A stretch of DNA of 64,000 nt. Source: Sphingomonas sp. PAMC 26621 (GTDB taxonomy: Bacteria; Pseudomonadota; Alphaproteobacteria; Sphingomonadales; Sphingomonadaceae). A model generated the notes under the pieces. It saw only the letters and a program-made list of their open reading frames with translations. It was not told the origin of the DNA and ran no database searches. Position 1 is the stretch's first letter, and each line of letters begins with the position of its first letter. Positions 8,082 through 23,887 of this stretch are shown here, one piece after another. Where the stretch lies: positions 1-64,000 of the forward strand of contig NZ_AIDW01000023.1 in NCBI RefSeq assembly GCF_000251145.1, read 5' to 3'. The position numbers were made by a program, and so were the translations under genes.

Positions 8082-10016
8082 ATGAATTGGCGGTCGCAGT
8101 ACGAAATGTTCATGCCGCACGGGATGTGCTTTCTTTGGCGCCCCGAGCTGATGACGCTGCATATCGTATCGGATGCCTTCATCGCGCTGGCATATTTTAC
8201 GATACCATTCGCGATCTTGCGTTTCGTGCGCGGCCGTACCGATCTTGCCGCCAAACACAAACGTATGGCGCTGCTGTTCGCCGCGTTCATCGCTTTTTGC
8301 GGTTTGACGCATGTTGTCAGCATCTATGTCCTGTGGGTGCCGATCTACATCTTTGAAGGGTGGCTGAAGGCCGTCACGGCGATCGTTTCAGTTGCGACCG
8401 CGATCGGGCTGACGAGGCTCGTTCCGCAGGTGCTCAAGCTACCGTCCGCCGAGGCGATGCGCATTGAAATCGAGGCGCATCGCGAGACGTTGACCGCGCT
8501 CGACACCGCGCGGGCGGCGCTTTCGATCAGGGCAGATCGCTCCGAGGAGGCGCTACGGGAAAGCGAAGAAAAGTTCCGGTCAGTCGTCGAGAACATGTCA
8601 GAGGGGCTGATCATTTTCGACAAGCAGGGCGAAGTGACCTTCCATAATGCCGCGTCCACCCGGATCCACGGGATCGAGCGCGAGGCGGAAGGGCTGTATC
8701 GGCGCGATGTATTGCCCATACACTGGCATGGTCGGGACAGCGAAGGCGCGACGGTGCCCCCGGAGTCATGGCCGATCGCGCGGGTTCTCAGGGGCGATCG
8801 CGTTCAGAACCAGTATCTTCACGCCGAGTGCGCGGACACCGCACTGACGATCGACGCCGTGTACAATGGCGCTCCGATCTACGGGCCCGACGGCCATTTC
8901 CAGATCGGTTTCATCACGCTTCGGGACGTCCGGGATGAAATTCACGGGCAGCGGGCGCTGGCGCACGCGCATGACTTGCTTCGGGGCTTCACCGATGCGG
9001 TCCCGGGCGTGATCTACGCCAAGGATCGCAATGGCCGCATGCTGTTCGCAAACGACGGGTTGGCCGAACTCCTCGGCAAGCCGAAAGGCGATGTCATCGG
9101 CAAGACCGATGACGAGTTTCTCAACGATTTCGTGGAAGCCGAAGCTGTGATGGCGAACGACCGCCGCATCATGGAAACAGGCACCCTCGAACATATCGAG
9201 GAGCGCGTGAGCTTGGCGAACGGAGCTGCCGCGATCTGGCTCTCGACCAAGGCCCCGCTGCGAGACGCGGAGGGTCTGGTCACGGGTATCATCGGGTTAT
9301 CTGTCGACATCAGCGCCCAGAAGGAGATCGAGGCCGAGCTGATACTGCTGAACAATCGGCTGGAGAGCCAGGCCGATGCGCTGACCATAGCAAATGGACA
9401 GCTCAACGATGCCCTGGCACAACGCAACCTGCTCCTGCGCGAGGTCTATCATCGCGTGAAAAACAACATGCAAATGGTCGACAGCTTCCTGGTGCTGCAG
9501 AAAAGTGCGTTTAGTGATCCGATTACGAAAGCCGCTTTAACCGGGCTTCGCAAACGCGTTAACGCACTCGGGCTGGTTCATCACCAGCTCATGCAATCCG
9601 ACAACCTGCGAACCTTCGATATCGCACCGTTCCTGCGGGAACTCGCTGACAACATTCTGGAAGGCAGCACTTCCAATAGCGTCGACATCAGTGTCCGTGC
9701 CGAAACGCTGGTTGTAGATTTGGACTTTGCGATACCGTTGGCGCTTCTTGTAACCGAACTGGTGACCAATGCGTTGAAGCACGCTTTCCCAAGCGGAGAT
9801 GGGCACATCGATGTCCTGCTATCCCGCAACAGCACGGGCTCTTTTACGTTAGTGGTGTCAGACACCGGAATAGGATACGCTGGTCTGTCAACTGCCTCCT
9901 CCGGCGGACTTGGAAGCAAGATTATCATGGCGCTCGTAAGACAACTCAAGGCGACAATGACACTTCATGCCGAACACGGCACTCGCGTCGAGATCCAAAT
10001 CGCGGCAACGACATGA
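8082..10016 (+). CDS. Sensor histidine kinase with ethylene-receptor-like membrane domain
   Basis: A 644-residue HisKA_2-type kinase. The N-terminus (about 25-115) has three membrane helices and matches the ethylene-binding domain of plant ETR1 and cyanobacterial Etr1: SDAFIALAYFTIPF and FAAFIAFCGLTH. The residues equivalent to ETR1 Asp25, Tyr32, Ile35, Pro36, Ile62, Cys65 and His69 are all present (D31, Y38, I41, P42, I70, C73, H77), including the copper ligands Cys and His. A coiled coil (about 125-162) leads to two PAS domains (about 163-285 and 295-415). H457 lies in the H-box LLREVYHRVKNN, and the ATPase N-box is LVTELVTNALKHAF. It overlaps the next gene by ATGA, so the two form a co-translated sensor-regulator pair. 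The ligand is inferred from homology only. Confidence 0.93.
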   Translation: MNWRSQYEMFMPHGMCFLWRPELMTLHIVSDAFIALAYFTIPFAILRFVRGRTDLAAKHKRMALLFAAFIAFCGLTHVVSIYVLWVPIYIFEGWLKAVTAIVSVATAIGLTRLVPQVLKLPSAEAMRIEIEAHRETLTALDTARAALSIRADRSEEALRESEEKFRSVVENMSEGLIIFDKQGEVTFHNAASTRIHGIEREAEGLYRRDVLPIHWHGRDSEGATVPPESWPIARVLRGDRVQNQYLHAECADTALTIDAVYNGAPIYGPDGHFQIGFITLRDVRDEIHGQRALAHAHDLLRGFTDAVPGVIYAKDRNGRMLFANDGLAELLGKPKGDVIGKTDDEFLNDFVEAEAVMANDRRIMETGTLEHIEERVSLANGAAAIWLSTKAPLRDAEGLVTGIIGLSVDISAQKEIEAELILLNNRLESQADALTIANGQLNDALAQRNLLLREVYHRVKNNMQMVDSFLVLQKSAFSDPITKAALTGLRKRVNALGLVHHQLMQSDNLRTFDIAPFLRELADNILEGSTSNSVDISVRAETLVVDLDFAIPLALLVTELVTNALKHAFPSGDGHIDVLLSRNSTGSFTLVVSDTGIGYAGLSTASSGGLGSKIIMALVRQLKATMTLHAEHGTRVEIQIAATT

Positions 10017-10396
10017 CGGAACTGCAGCGCCAGATCCTCGTGGTGGACGACGAGTTCATCATCGTCTTGGGCCTGATCGACCAGGTCGAGGAAATGGGTT
10101 TGACCGTGTGCGGCTCAGCCTCGACGGCTGACGAGGCGATTGCTTTGGCTCGAGAGCATCGGCCGATGGTGGTGCTGATGGACATGCGACTGGACGGGAC
10201 CAAGGACGGCGTCGACGCGGCCTTGATCATTCACGAAGAGATTGGCTCGAAGGTCATCTTCATCACTGGCTCACAGGAGCCGGACAGCCTCGCCAGGATC
10301 CACTCGGATCACCCTCACGCGATCTTGTTCAAGCCTGTGTCAAACCGCCGACTTTGCGATACGATCACCGCCGCGATGCAGATGAGCGACGTTTGA
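10013..10396 (+). CDS. Single-domain response regulator
   Basis: A 127-residue receiver with no output domain. Key residues are the acidic pair D12/D13 (VVDDE), the phospho-acceptor D57 (LMDMRL), T85 (FITGS) and K107 (LFKPVS). The GTKDGVDAA insertion after D57 resembles receivers paired with HWE/HisKA_2 kinases. The ATGA overlap with the upstream kinase makes that kinase the likely partner. With no DNA-binding domain, it probably acts through protein contacts or as a phosphate shuttle. Confidence 0.93.
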   Translation: MTELQRQILVVDDEFIIVLGLIDQVEEMGLTVCGSASTADEAIALAREHRPMVVLMDMRLDGTKDGVDAALIIHEEIGSKVIFITGSQEPDSLARIHSDHPHAILFKPVSNRRLCDTITAAMQMSDV

Positions 10397-10527
10397 GGAC
10401 TGCCGCAGCGCTTCGTCCTTTGCCGCTTGAACAAGTTTTCGTTTACAGTCCTCCGCATGGCTCAGCCTGAACTGAGGTCTCTCGACGGTACTCAAAAGGC
10501 AGCTTTTATCCCCTCCGGCCAGCCAGC

Positions 10528-11304
10528 CTATTGCAGCGCCCCGCCGGCCGCCACGGCATGCGGCGCATCGACCGCCCCGGCACCGCTTTCGCCCAGATCC
10601 ACCCCGTGCCTGGCCGCCGCCCGCGTCGCCATGACGAAGCCGCTCGCCACGATCACCGTGGACAGCCATCCCACCAGCAGCGAATCCACCACCAGGATCG
10701 GCCACAGCAGCGGCTTGGGCCCCACGATCGCCAGCACCCCGAACGCTTGATGCGGGATCATCAATGGCAGCATGGCAACCAGCAGGAAGCCGAAGGACCA
10801 CGGGATGTTTCGCGCCATGATCGCGACCGATCGCCGTGGGCCGATCGCGCGACTGCCCAGCGCAGCGGCGACGAACCATGGGTGCAACGCAACCGAGACG
10901 ATCGTCAGCACCACGAAGGAGCCCAGCATCACCCGGACATCGTTCGAAAGAACGAACAGCTGGAGCGCCGCCGACACGAGTTGCACCGCCAGCACCACGC
11001 CGAACAGCTGCGCCGCGGGGCGCTCGATCCGCGCGGCCCGCGCGGTGTCTCGCCACGCGAGAAACCGTACGACCCAATACCCCGACAGCGCGAGCGCCGT
11101 GACCTTGAGCATCCCGAACCCCATCCGCCAGGAATCGTGCTCCAGCGCCTTCGCCGCCGCGACGCTCGCGTAGAGGCCGATCTTAACCTCGACGATATGC
11201 TGCAGGATCTCGAACAGTACCGGAACCAGCGTCAGCACCGGGCAGGCGATCATGAAGGCGATGCTGCCGCGATAGGTCTCGGCGAGCGCTTTCCAGACTG
11301 TCAT
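10528..11304 (-). CDS. Multi-pass membrane protein of unknown function
   Basis: A 258-residue protein with about six hydrophobic segments (for example near 15-35, 65-85, 100-120, 130-150, 170-195 and 198-222) and an Ala/Gly-rich tail. I recognise no family motif. Its ATG overlaps the stop of the upstream HTH gene (ATGA), so it is the last gene of a three-gene operon with the HTH regulator and the DUF2975 protein. Confidence 0.75.
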   Translation of the reverse strand: MTVWKALAETYRGSIAFMIACPVLTLVPVLFEILQHIVEVKIGLYASVAAAKALEHDSWRMGFGMLKVTALALSGYWVVRFLAWRDTARAARIERPAAQLFGVVLAVQLVSAALQLFVLSNDVRVMLGSFVVLTIVSVALHPWFVAAALGSRAIGPRRSVAIMARNIPWSFGFLLVAMLPLMIPHQAFGVLAIVGPKPLLWPILVVDSLLVGWLSTVIVASGFVMATRAAARHGVDLGESGAGAVDAPHAVAAGGALQ

Positions 11305-11516
11305 ACGTCCTCCTCTGCTTCGAACCGCAAGATATCCCCCGGTTGGCAGTCCAGCGCCGTGCAGATCGCTTCCAGCGTCGAGAAGCGGATCGCGCGCGCC
11401 TTGCCCGTCTTGAGGATCGACAGATTGACGACGGTCAGGTCGACCGCGGCGGCGAGCTCGGTCAGCGTCATACGCCGGTCGTGGAGCATCGCGTCCAGCG
11501 TGACGACGACCGGCAT
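11301..11516 (-). CDS. Small XRE-family helix-turn-helix regulator
   Basis: A 71-residue protein that is almost only a DNA-binding domain: MLHDRRMTLTELAAAVDLTV then NLSILKTGKARAIRFSTLEA and ICTALDCQPGDIL. This is the YozG/XRE type often encoded beside DUF2975 membrane proteins. The ATG at 11516 is shared with the DUF2975 stop (TGATG), and its stop overlaps the next start. A likely binding site is the palindrome at 12051-12087, just upstream of the operon. Confidence 0.9.
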   Translation of the reverse strand: MPVVVTLDAMLHDRRMTLTELAAAVDLTVVNLSILKTGKARAIRFSTLEAICTALDCQPGDILRFEAEEDV

Positions 11517-12040
11517 CAGACCGTCATCGCCAGATCGTCGCGCATCTCCGCGCCGCGCTGGAACACGCGCGCAAGCACGAACAGCATCAGCACCACGATC
11601 CAGCCGCTGAAGGTCGGGGTCCAGCTCGGCATCTCGAGATGCCGCGCCATCGCCCAGGCGGTAAAGCCTCCGAGCCCGAGGTCGAGCAGCTGGATCACCA
11701 GCATCGCCCAGGCGATCGTGTGGAGCCGCCTCGCATTGGCGGCGGTGAACGGGTCGCCCGCGCGCACCGTCGCGACGATCGCGAGCAGGGCTGCGAAGAT
11801 CTGGTGGAGCGTGACCCCCGAAACGATCCCCGCCAACGCGAGCAACCGAAGACCCCAAATGATCGCGCCGACATCCATCGCCGGCCCGTATTTGCGGGTC
11901 AGCTGCGTCGTCAGCGCGCCGTCGAGCGGGAAGGACACGAGGATCGCAATCGCGAACATGACCGCTGCAGCGATGTTCACATAGAGAAAACCGCGCAGCA
12001 CCAGCCGCGCTGCGCTTAGAACCCGGTCTTGTCCCGCCAT
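11516..12040 (-). CDS. DUF2975 membrane protein
   Basis: A 174-residue protein with four hydrophobic helices (near 13-40, 58-85, 105-130 and 145-165), matching DUF2975 proteins that occur with small HTH regulators. DPFTAANARRLHTIAW between helices 2 and 3 is the most family-like stretch ('PF...N..RL..I'). The ATG at 12040 follows GGGTGGCAC; a longer start at 12070 would place the palindrome inside the coding sequence and is less likely. It is the first gene of the operon. The function of the pair is unknown; regulation of the HTH protein by its membrane partner is a reasonable guess. Confidence 0.83.
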   Translation of the reverse strand: MAGQDRVLSAARLVLRGFLYVNIAAAVMFAIAILVSFPLDGALTTQLTRKYGPAMDVGAIIWGLRLLALAGIVSGVTLHQIFAALLAIVATVRAGDPFTAANARRLHTIAWAMLVIQLLDLGLGGFTAWAMARHLEMPSWTPTFSGWIVVLMLFVLARVFQRGAEMRDDLAMTV

Positions 12041-12050
12041 GTGCCACCCA

Positions 12051-12087
12051 TATCGTTTATCGATGTCCAACGTATCGATAAACGATA
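12051..12087. promoter_or_regulatory. Perfect 14-bp inverted repeat, probable operator
   Basis: TATCGTTTATCGAT and its exact complement ATCGATAAACGATA are separated by 9 bases. The site begins 11 bases upstream of the DUF2975 start and ends a few bases from the stop of the neighbouring gene. Its AT-rich, dyad-symmetric form contrasts with the surrounding GC-rich DNA, and it is well placed to be the binding site of the HTH protein in this operon. Confidence 0.75.
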
Positions 12088-12092
12088 TGACG

Positions 12093-13316
12093 TCAAGTGG
12101 TCACGCCATCCGTGTACGCGATGATCGCCACGTTCTGGACCATCCGCGCCCCGGCATCGAGCCGGAACGGCTGCAACCTGCCCCCGGTCCCCGGGTCGAC
12201 CCCGATGACGAACGGCCGCGCGGTCTGGCCCTCCCCGCCATTCGACCCGTCCCCCGCCAGCCCGTAGCGCAGATTGACCGCGAGCAACGGCACCACCATC
12301 GCCCGGCCGCCGATCTCGACCGTCTCGATCGTCTCCTTGGGGTGCATCGCCATCCCGCCGAGATCGACCGCGGTCCCCGGCGGAAGGTCGAACGGCGCGG
12401 CAATCGACTTGTCGATCGGCATCGCGAACAGCGCCGCCAGCAGCGCGTCGTGCTGCGTTCCCATCCCGAGCAGGCGGATATCGACCCGGATCCTGGTCGC
12501 CAGCGCGTCGCCGACGTTGCGCACGACGATCTTGTAGTCGACCGCCACGCTCAGCAGGTTGGTCCCGCCGCGGGTCGCGACGCACTCGATCTCGATCCGC
12601 GCGCGCGCTGCGGTCGCGGCTGGCACCGGTGGCGGAGCGGGTGCGGTCGGGACCGGAGCGACCGCCCGCTGTGGCGCGGCGACAGGAGGTTCGGGAGGCA
12701 CCCGGTCCTTGGGCGCTTCACCCGCATCACCGCGCTGCCCCCGACGCCACACCAGCAGCGCCACCCCTGCCAACGCCGCAGCCAGGATCGCCAGCGCCAC
12801 CCAGCCCCAGGACGAGCGCGTCTCGGTCACCGGCGCGGCTTGCGAAGAGGTTTGCGGCGTGGCCGAGACTACGGGCGTCGGTGCGGCGGTTACGGGTGTC
12901 GGCGCAACGGTAGCAGGAGTCGGCGACGTCACCGGCTCGGGCAGCGGCCCCGTTGGCGGCGCTGCTGCGGTCGGGGTCGCGACGGGCTCGGGCCGCGCCG
13001 GTACGACGACGCGCGGTGCCGGGGTCGGCCGCGCGACCGGGGTAGGGCGAACGGTCGGAACGACCCGCGGCGGTTCGACCGGTGCTGTGACAACAGGCGC
13101 GGCGGGGCTCGGCGTCGGGCGCGGCGCAGTAGCGCCCGTCGTCGGCTCGGCATCGGGCGCAACGCGTGGGGTCGGCCGCGACGACGGCAGGTTGAAGCCG
13201 CCAAGATCGGGCAAGGGTGGCGCCGGCGCGGAGGTCTGTGCAAACGCCGGAGCCGCTAGCGCGGTGGCGAGGGCGAATGGAACGGAGCGGGAGAGGTTCT
13301 TCACAGTCCCGGCCAT
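12093..13316 (-). CDS. Secreted/membrane-anchored proline-rich protein
   Basis: A 407-residue protein starting at the ATG at 13316, with a signal peptide (SRSVPFALATALAAPAFAQ). Then come about 140 residues of Pro/Ala/Thr/Val-rich low-complexity sequence, a single membrane helix (near 172-192, WVALAILAAALAGVALLVW), a second Pro/Ala-rich linker and a C-terminal folded domain (about 245-405, RIEIECVATRGGTNLLSVAV). The C-terminal part looks beta-rich, with NVGDALATRIRVDIRLLG. I do not recognise the family. It is transcribed away from rpoB. Confidence 0.75.
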   Translation of the reverse strand: MAGTVKNLSRSVPFALATALAAPAFAQTSAPAPPLPDLGGFNLPSSRPTPRVAPDAEPTTGATAPRPTPSPAAPVVTAPVEPPRVVPTVRPTPVARPTPAPRVVVPARPEPVATPTAAAPPTGPLPEPVTSPTPATVAPTPVTAAPTPVVSATPQTSSQAAPVTETRSSWGWVALAILAAALAGVALLVWRRGQRGDAGEAPKDRVPPEPPVAAPQRAVAPVPTAPAPPPVPAATAARARIEIECVATRGGTNLLSVAVDYKIVVRNVGDALATRIRVDIRLLGMGTQHDALLAALFAMPIDKSIAAPFDLPPGTAVDLGGMAMHPKETIETVEIGGRAMVVPLLAVNLRYGLAGDGSNGGEGQTARPFVIGVDPGTGGRLQPFRLDAGARMVQNVAIIAYTDGVTT

Positions 13317-13430
13317 AGCGACAATATGACGCGCACCAAAGCATACCGTCCGACGCGCGCCACGATCCACCGCGCGCGACAGTCGGCTCGCCCGATCCGA
13401 CTCCGACCGCGCCGCGTGTCAATCCATGAT

Positions 13431-13459
13431 TTGACACCTCGGACCACCGTCCCTATATG
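13431..13459 (+). promoter_or_regulatory. Promoter of rpoBC
   Basis: TTGACA at 13431-13436, a 17-base spacer and TATATG at 13454-13459 give a near-consensus housekeeping promoter. It predicts a leader of about 190 bases before rpoB, and an rpoBC transcript independent of rplJL. Confidence 0.7.
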
Positions 13460-13547
13460 GCGCATTCCACCACAGTCTTCGGGAAATGACGTGCCGTCGC
13501 GCAGCTCGTCAATCGTATTGGGATTGTGGTTTCACGAGACGCATGAA

Positions 13548-13596
13548 AGCTGCTGTCGTTCCACCCCTGTGGAGGACATGCGGCTTTTTGCGTTTT
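13548..13596 (+). terminator. Attenuator-like terminator in the rpoB leader
   Basis: AGCTGCTGTCGTTCCAC, loop CCCT, and GTGGAGGACATGCGGCT form a stem of about 16 pairs with two single-base bulges, followed by TTTTTGCGTTTT. This is an intrinsic terminator between the rpoB promoter and its start codon. A second hairpin (CGTGCCCG/CGGGCACG, 13600-13627) lies between it and the ribosome binding site. No other upstream plus-strand gene needs a terminator here, so control of read-through into rpoBC is the likely role. Confidence 0.7.
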
Positions 13597-13654
13597 CGGC
13601 GTGCCCGCCTGGGCGTTTCCGGGCACGAAATTAGAGCTTGAGGGCAAAAACTCC

Positions 13655-17839
<4,185 letters not shown>

Positions 17840-17844
17840 CAAGA

Positions 17845-17990
17845 GCCTCCCCTCCTGCTTGCGGGAGGGGATTGAGGGATGGGCTCCCGGCCCGCGGCCG
17901 ACCGCACGGTCGCTACCGGGTGCCCACCCCCTCCCAGCCTGAAGAGGCTGGGTCCCTCCCCCTCCCGCACGCGGGTGGGGGTAAGATTTC
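17845..17990. repeat. Cluster of palindromes between rpoB and rpoC
   Basis: The spacer holds CCCCTCC/GGGAGGGG (about 17850-17870), CCCAGCC/GGCTGGG (about 17934-17953) and CCCTCCCGC/GCGGGTGGGG (about 17960-17981). The units resemble the extragenic repeats at 22979-23069. None has a T run, so they should not terminate transcription fully, but they could pause polymerase or protect the mRNA. Confidence 0.65.
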
Positions 17991-18008
17991 GAGGAAAGGT
18001 TCATCTCC

Positions 18009-22301
<4,293 letters not shown>

Positions 22302-22336
22302 GCTCCGCGTTCGGGTGATTTGCCTGATCTGAAAAG

Positions 22337-22375
22337 GGCCGCCGTCCGGGGCCATTCCCGGGCGGCGGTTTTTTT
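22337..22375 (+). terminator. Intrinsic terminator after rpoC
   Basis: GCCGCCGTCCGGG and CCCGGGCGGCGG pair around a short loop, followed by seven T residues (22369-22375). This closes the rpoBC operon. Confidence 0.92.
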
Positions 22376-22403
22376 ATGCGAGCGGAACGCGTAAGGCACG
22401 GCG

Positions 22404-22952
22404 ATGGCGCGCCTGATCCTGCTCAACAAACCCTATGACGTCCTGTCGCAATTCACCGACGCGAAGTCCCCCACCCCGCGCGCGACGCTGTCCGACTATA
22501 TCGCGGTGCCCGGTATGTATCCGGCGGGCCGGCTCGACCGCGACAGCGAGGGGCTGATGCTGCTGACCGACGACGGCCGGTTGCAGGCGCGGATCGCGGA
22601 CCCGAAGTTCAAGCTGCCCAAGACGTATCTGATCCAGGTCGAGGGTGATCCCGACGACGCGGCATTGGCGCCGTTGCGGGCGGGGGTGCTGCTCAAGGAC
22701 GGGATGACGCTGCCCGCCGAGGTTGAGCGGATCGACGACCCTTCGCTGTGGCCGCGCGATCCTCCGGTGCGGTTTCGCAAGAGCGTGCCGGATGGGTGGA
22801 TCTCGCTGACGATCCGCGAGGGGCGTAACCGCCAAGTGCGGAGAATGACCGCCGCCGTGGGGTTTCCGACGCTCAGGTTGGTGCGGTGGAGGATCGGGGA
22901 GTGGACGATCGCGGGGCTGGCGCCGGGGGAGATGCGGGAGGTTTCGGTTTAG
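22404..22952 (+). CDS. rluE: 23S rRNA pseudouridine synthase, RluE type
   Basis: A 182-residue RsuA/RluE-family enzyme that isomerises one uridine in rRNA (U2457 of 23S rRNA for E. coli RluE). The catalytic motif AGRLDRDSEGLMLLTDDG contains the nucleophilic aspartate. LILLNKPYDVLSQFTD at the N-terminus, LWPRDPPVRFRKSVP and EGRNRQVRRMTAAVGFPTLR are typical of RluE, and there is no N-terminal S4 domain, as in RluE. It starts directly after the rpoC terminator and needs its own promoter. Confidence 0.9.
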   Translation: MARLILLNKPYDVLSQFTDAKSPTPRATLSDYIAVPGMYPAGRLDRDSEGLMLLTDDGRLQARIADPKFKLPKTYLIQVEGDPDDAALAPLRAGVLLKDGMTLPAEVERIDDPSLWPRDPPVRFRKSVPDGWISLTIREGRNRQVRRMTAAVGFPTLRLVRWRIGEWTIAGLAPGEMREVSV

Positions 22953-22978
22953 CAGGGTCGGGTTCTCGGTGAGACACC

Positions 22979-23069
22979 GCCCCAACCCCAACCCCTCCCT
23001 GAAGGGGAGGGGCTTTTCGCGCGCTTTTCTTTTAGCCCCTCCCCTTCAGGGGAGGGGTTGGGGTGGGGC
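22979..23069. repeat. Paired REP-like inverted repeat after rluE
   Basis: Two nearly identical 36-base units face each other (22979-23014 and 23034-23069). Each holds GCCCCAACCCCAACCCCTCC next to an internal CCCCTTCAGGGG-type hairpin. They lie between the convergent rluE and cysQ-like genes and could terminate transcription from both sides. The family resembles the palindromes between rpoB and rpoC. Confidence 0.8.
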
Positions 23070-23107
23070 CGTGCAGCAAAACCAACCGCCGTTGGCCGCC
23101 TCACCCA

Positions 23108-23887
23108 TCACCGCGACAAAACCGTCGCCCGCTCCCGCAACCGCTCGATCGCAGCGGCATGGATCCCCGGCACCGACGTCACAACGCCGAACGCCTGCGC
23201 GCGCGGCGTATTGAAGGAAAGCCCCTGCCCCAAGGCATCGGAAACGCTAGCCCCCGCCTCGGCGGCGATCAGCACTGCTGCCGCAACATCCCACTCCCAG
23301 CCCCAGCGCAGCGTCGCGACCAGATCCGCTTCGTCCGCCGCGACCATCGCGATCCGCAGCGCGATTGAGTTGGGCTTGGCCACCGCGACGAGATCGCGAT
23401 CGACCTTGGGCAGCGCATCGGTCGGCACCCGCGACCCGCTGAACACCGTCCGGTCGCCGACCCGCAGCCGGACGCCGTTGCCCCACGCCCCGTGCCCCAG
23501 CTCGGCGCGGAACACCTGCCCGCGCGCGGCGGCATCGAGCACGCCGATCACCGGCTGCCCCTGGTCCACCAGCGCGACCGAGACCGCCCAGCCGTCGCGT
23601 CCGCGGATGTAATCGCGCGTCCCGTCGATCGGATCGACCACCCACAGCCGCGAACACGCCAGCCGGTCGGCATTGTCCGCCGTCTCCTCGGACAGCCACC
23701 CCGCTTCAGGCAGAAGCGCGGACAGTCGCTCACGCAAAAGCGCGTTCACTTCCAGATCGACCGCGCACACCGGATCGCCCGGGCTCTTTTCCCAGCGTGC
23801 GAAGTCGGTCCGCCACTGGCGCAGTGCCAGTGCTCCCGCTTCCGCCGCAATTGCCGCGACCGCATCCGCCAGGCCGGGTTCAACCAC
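23108..23887 (-). CDS. cysQ: Inositol-monophosphatase-superfamily phosphatase (CysQ-like)
   Basis: A 259-residue Mg-dependent phosphatase. Metal-site motifs are SEETADN, VVDPIDGTRDYIRG and WEWDVAAAVLIAAEAGA. In this position relative to pmbA and ubiA, the closest match is 3'(2'),5'-bisphosphate nucleotidase CysQ, which removes the PAP by-product of sulfate assimilation; an inositol or histidinol phosphatase activity cannot be excluded. It starts with GTG at 23887, overlapping the pmbA stop by eight bases, so translation is probably coupled. Confidence 0.85.
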   Translation of the reverse strand: MVEPGLADAVAAIAAEAGALALRQWRTDFARWEKSPGDPVCAVDLEVNALLRERLSALLPEAGWLSEETADNADRLACSRLWVVDPIDGTRDYIRGRDGWAVSVALVDQGQPVIGVLDAAARGQVFRAELGHGAWGNGVRLRVGDRTVFSGSRVPTDALPKVDRDLVAVAKPNSIALRIAMVAADEADLVATLRWGWEWDVAAAVLIAAEAGASVSDALGQGLSFNTPRAQAFGVVTSVPGIHAAAIERLRERATVLSR

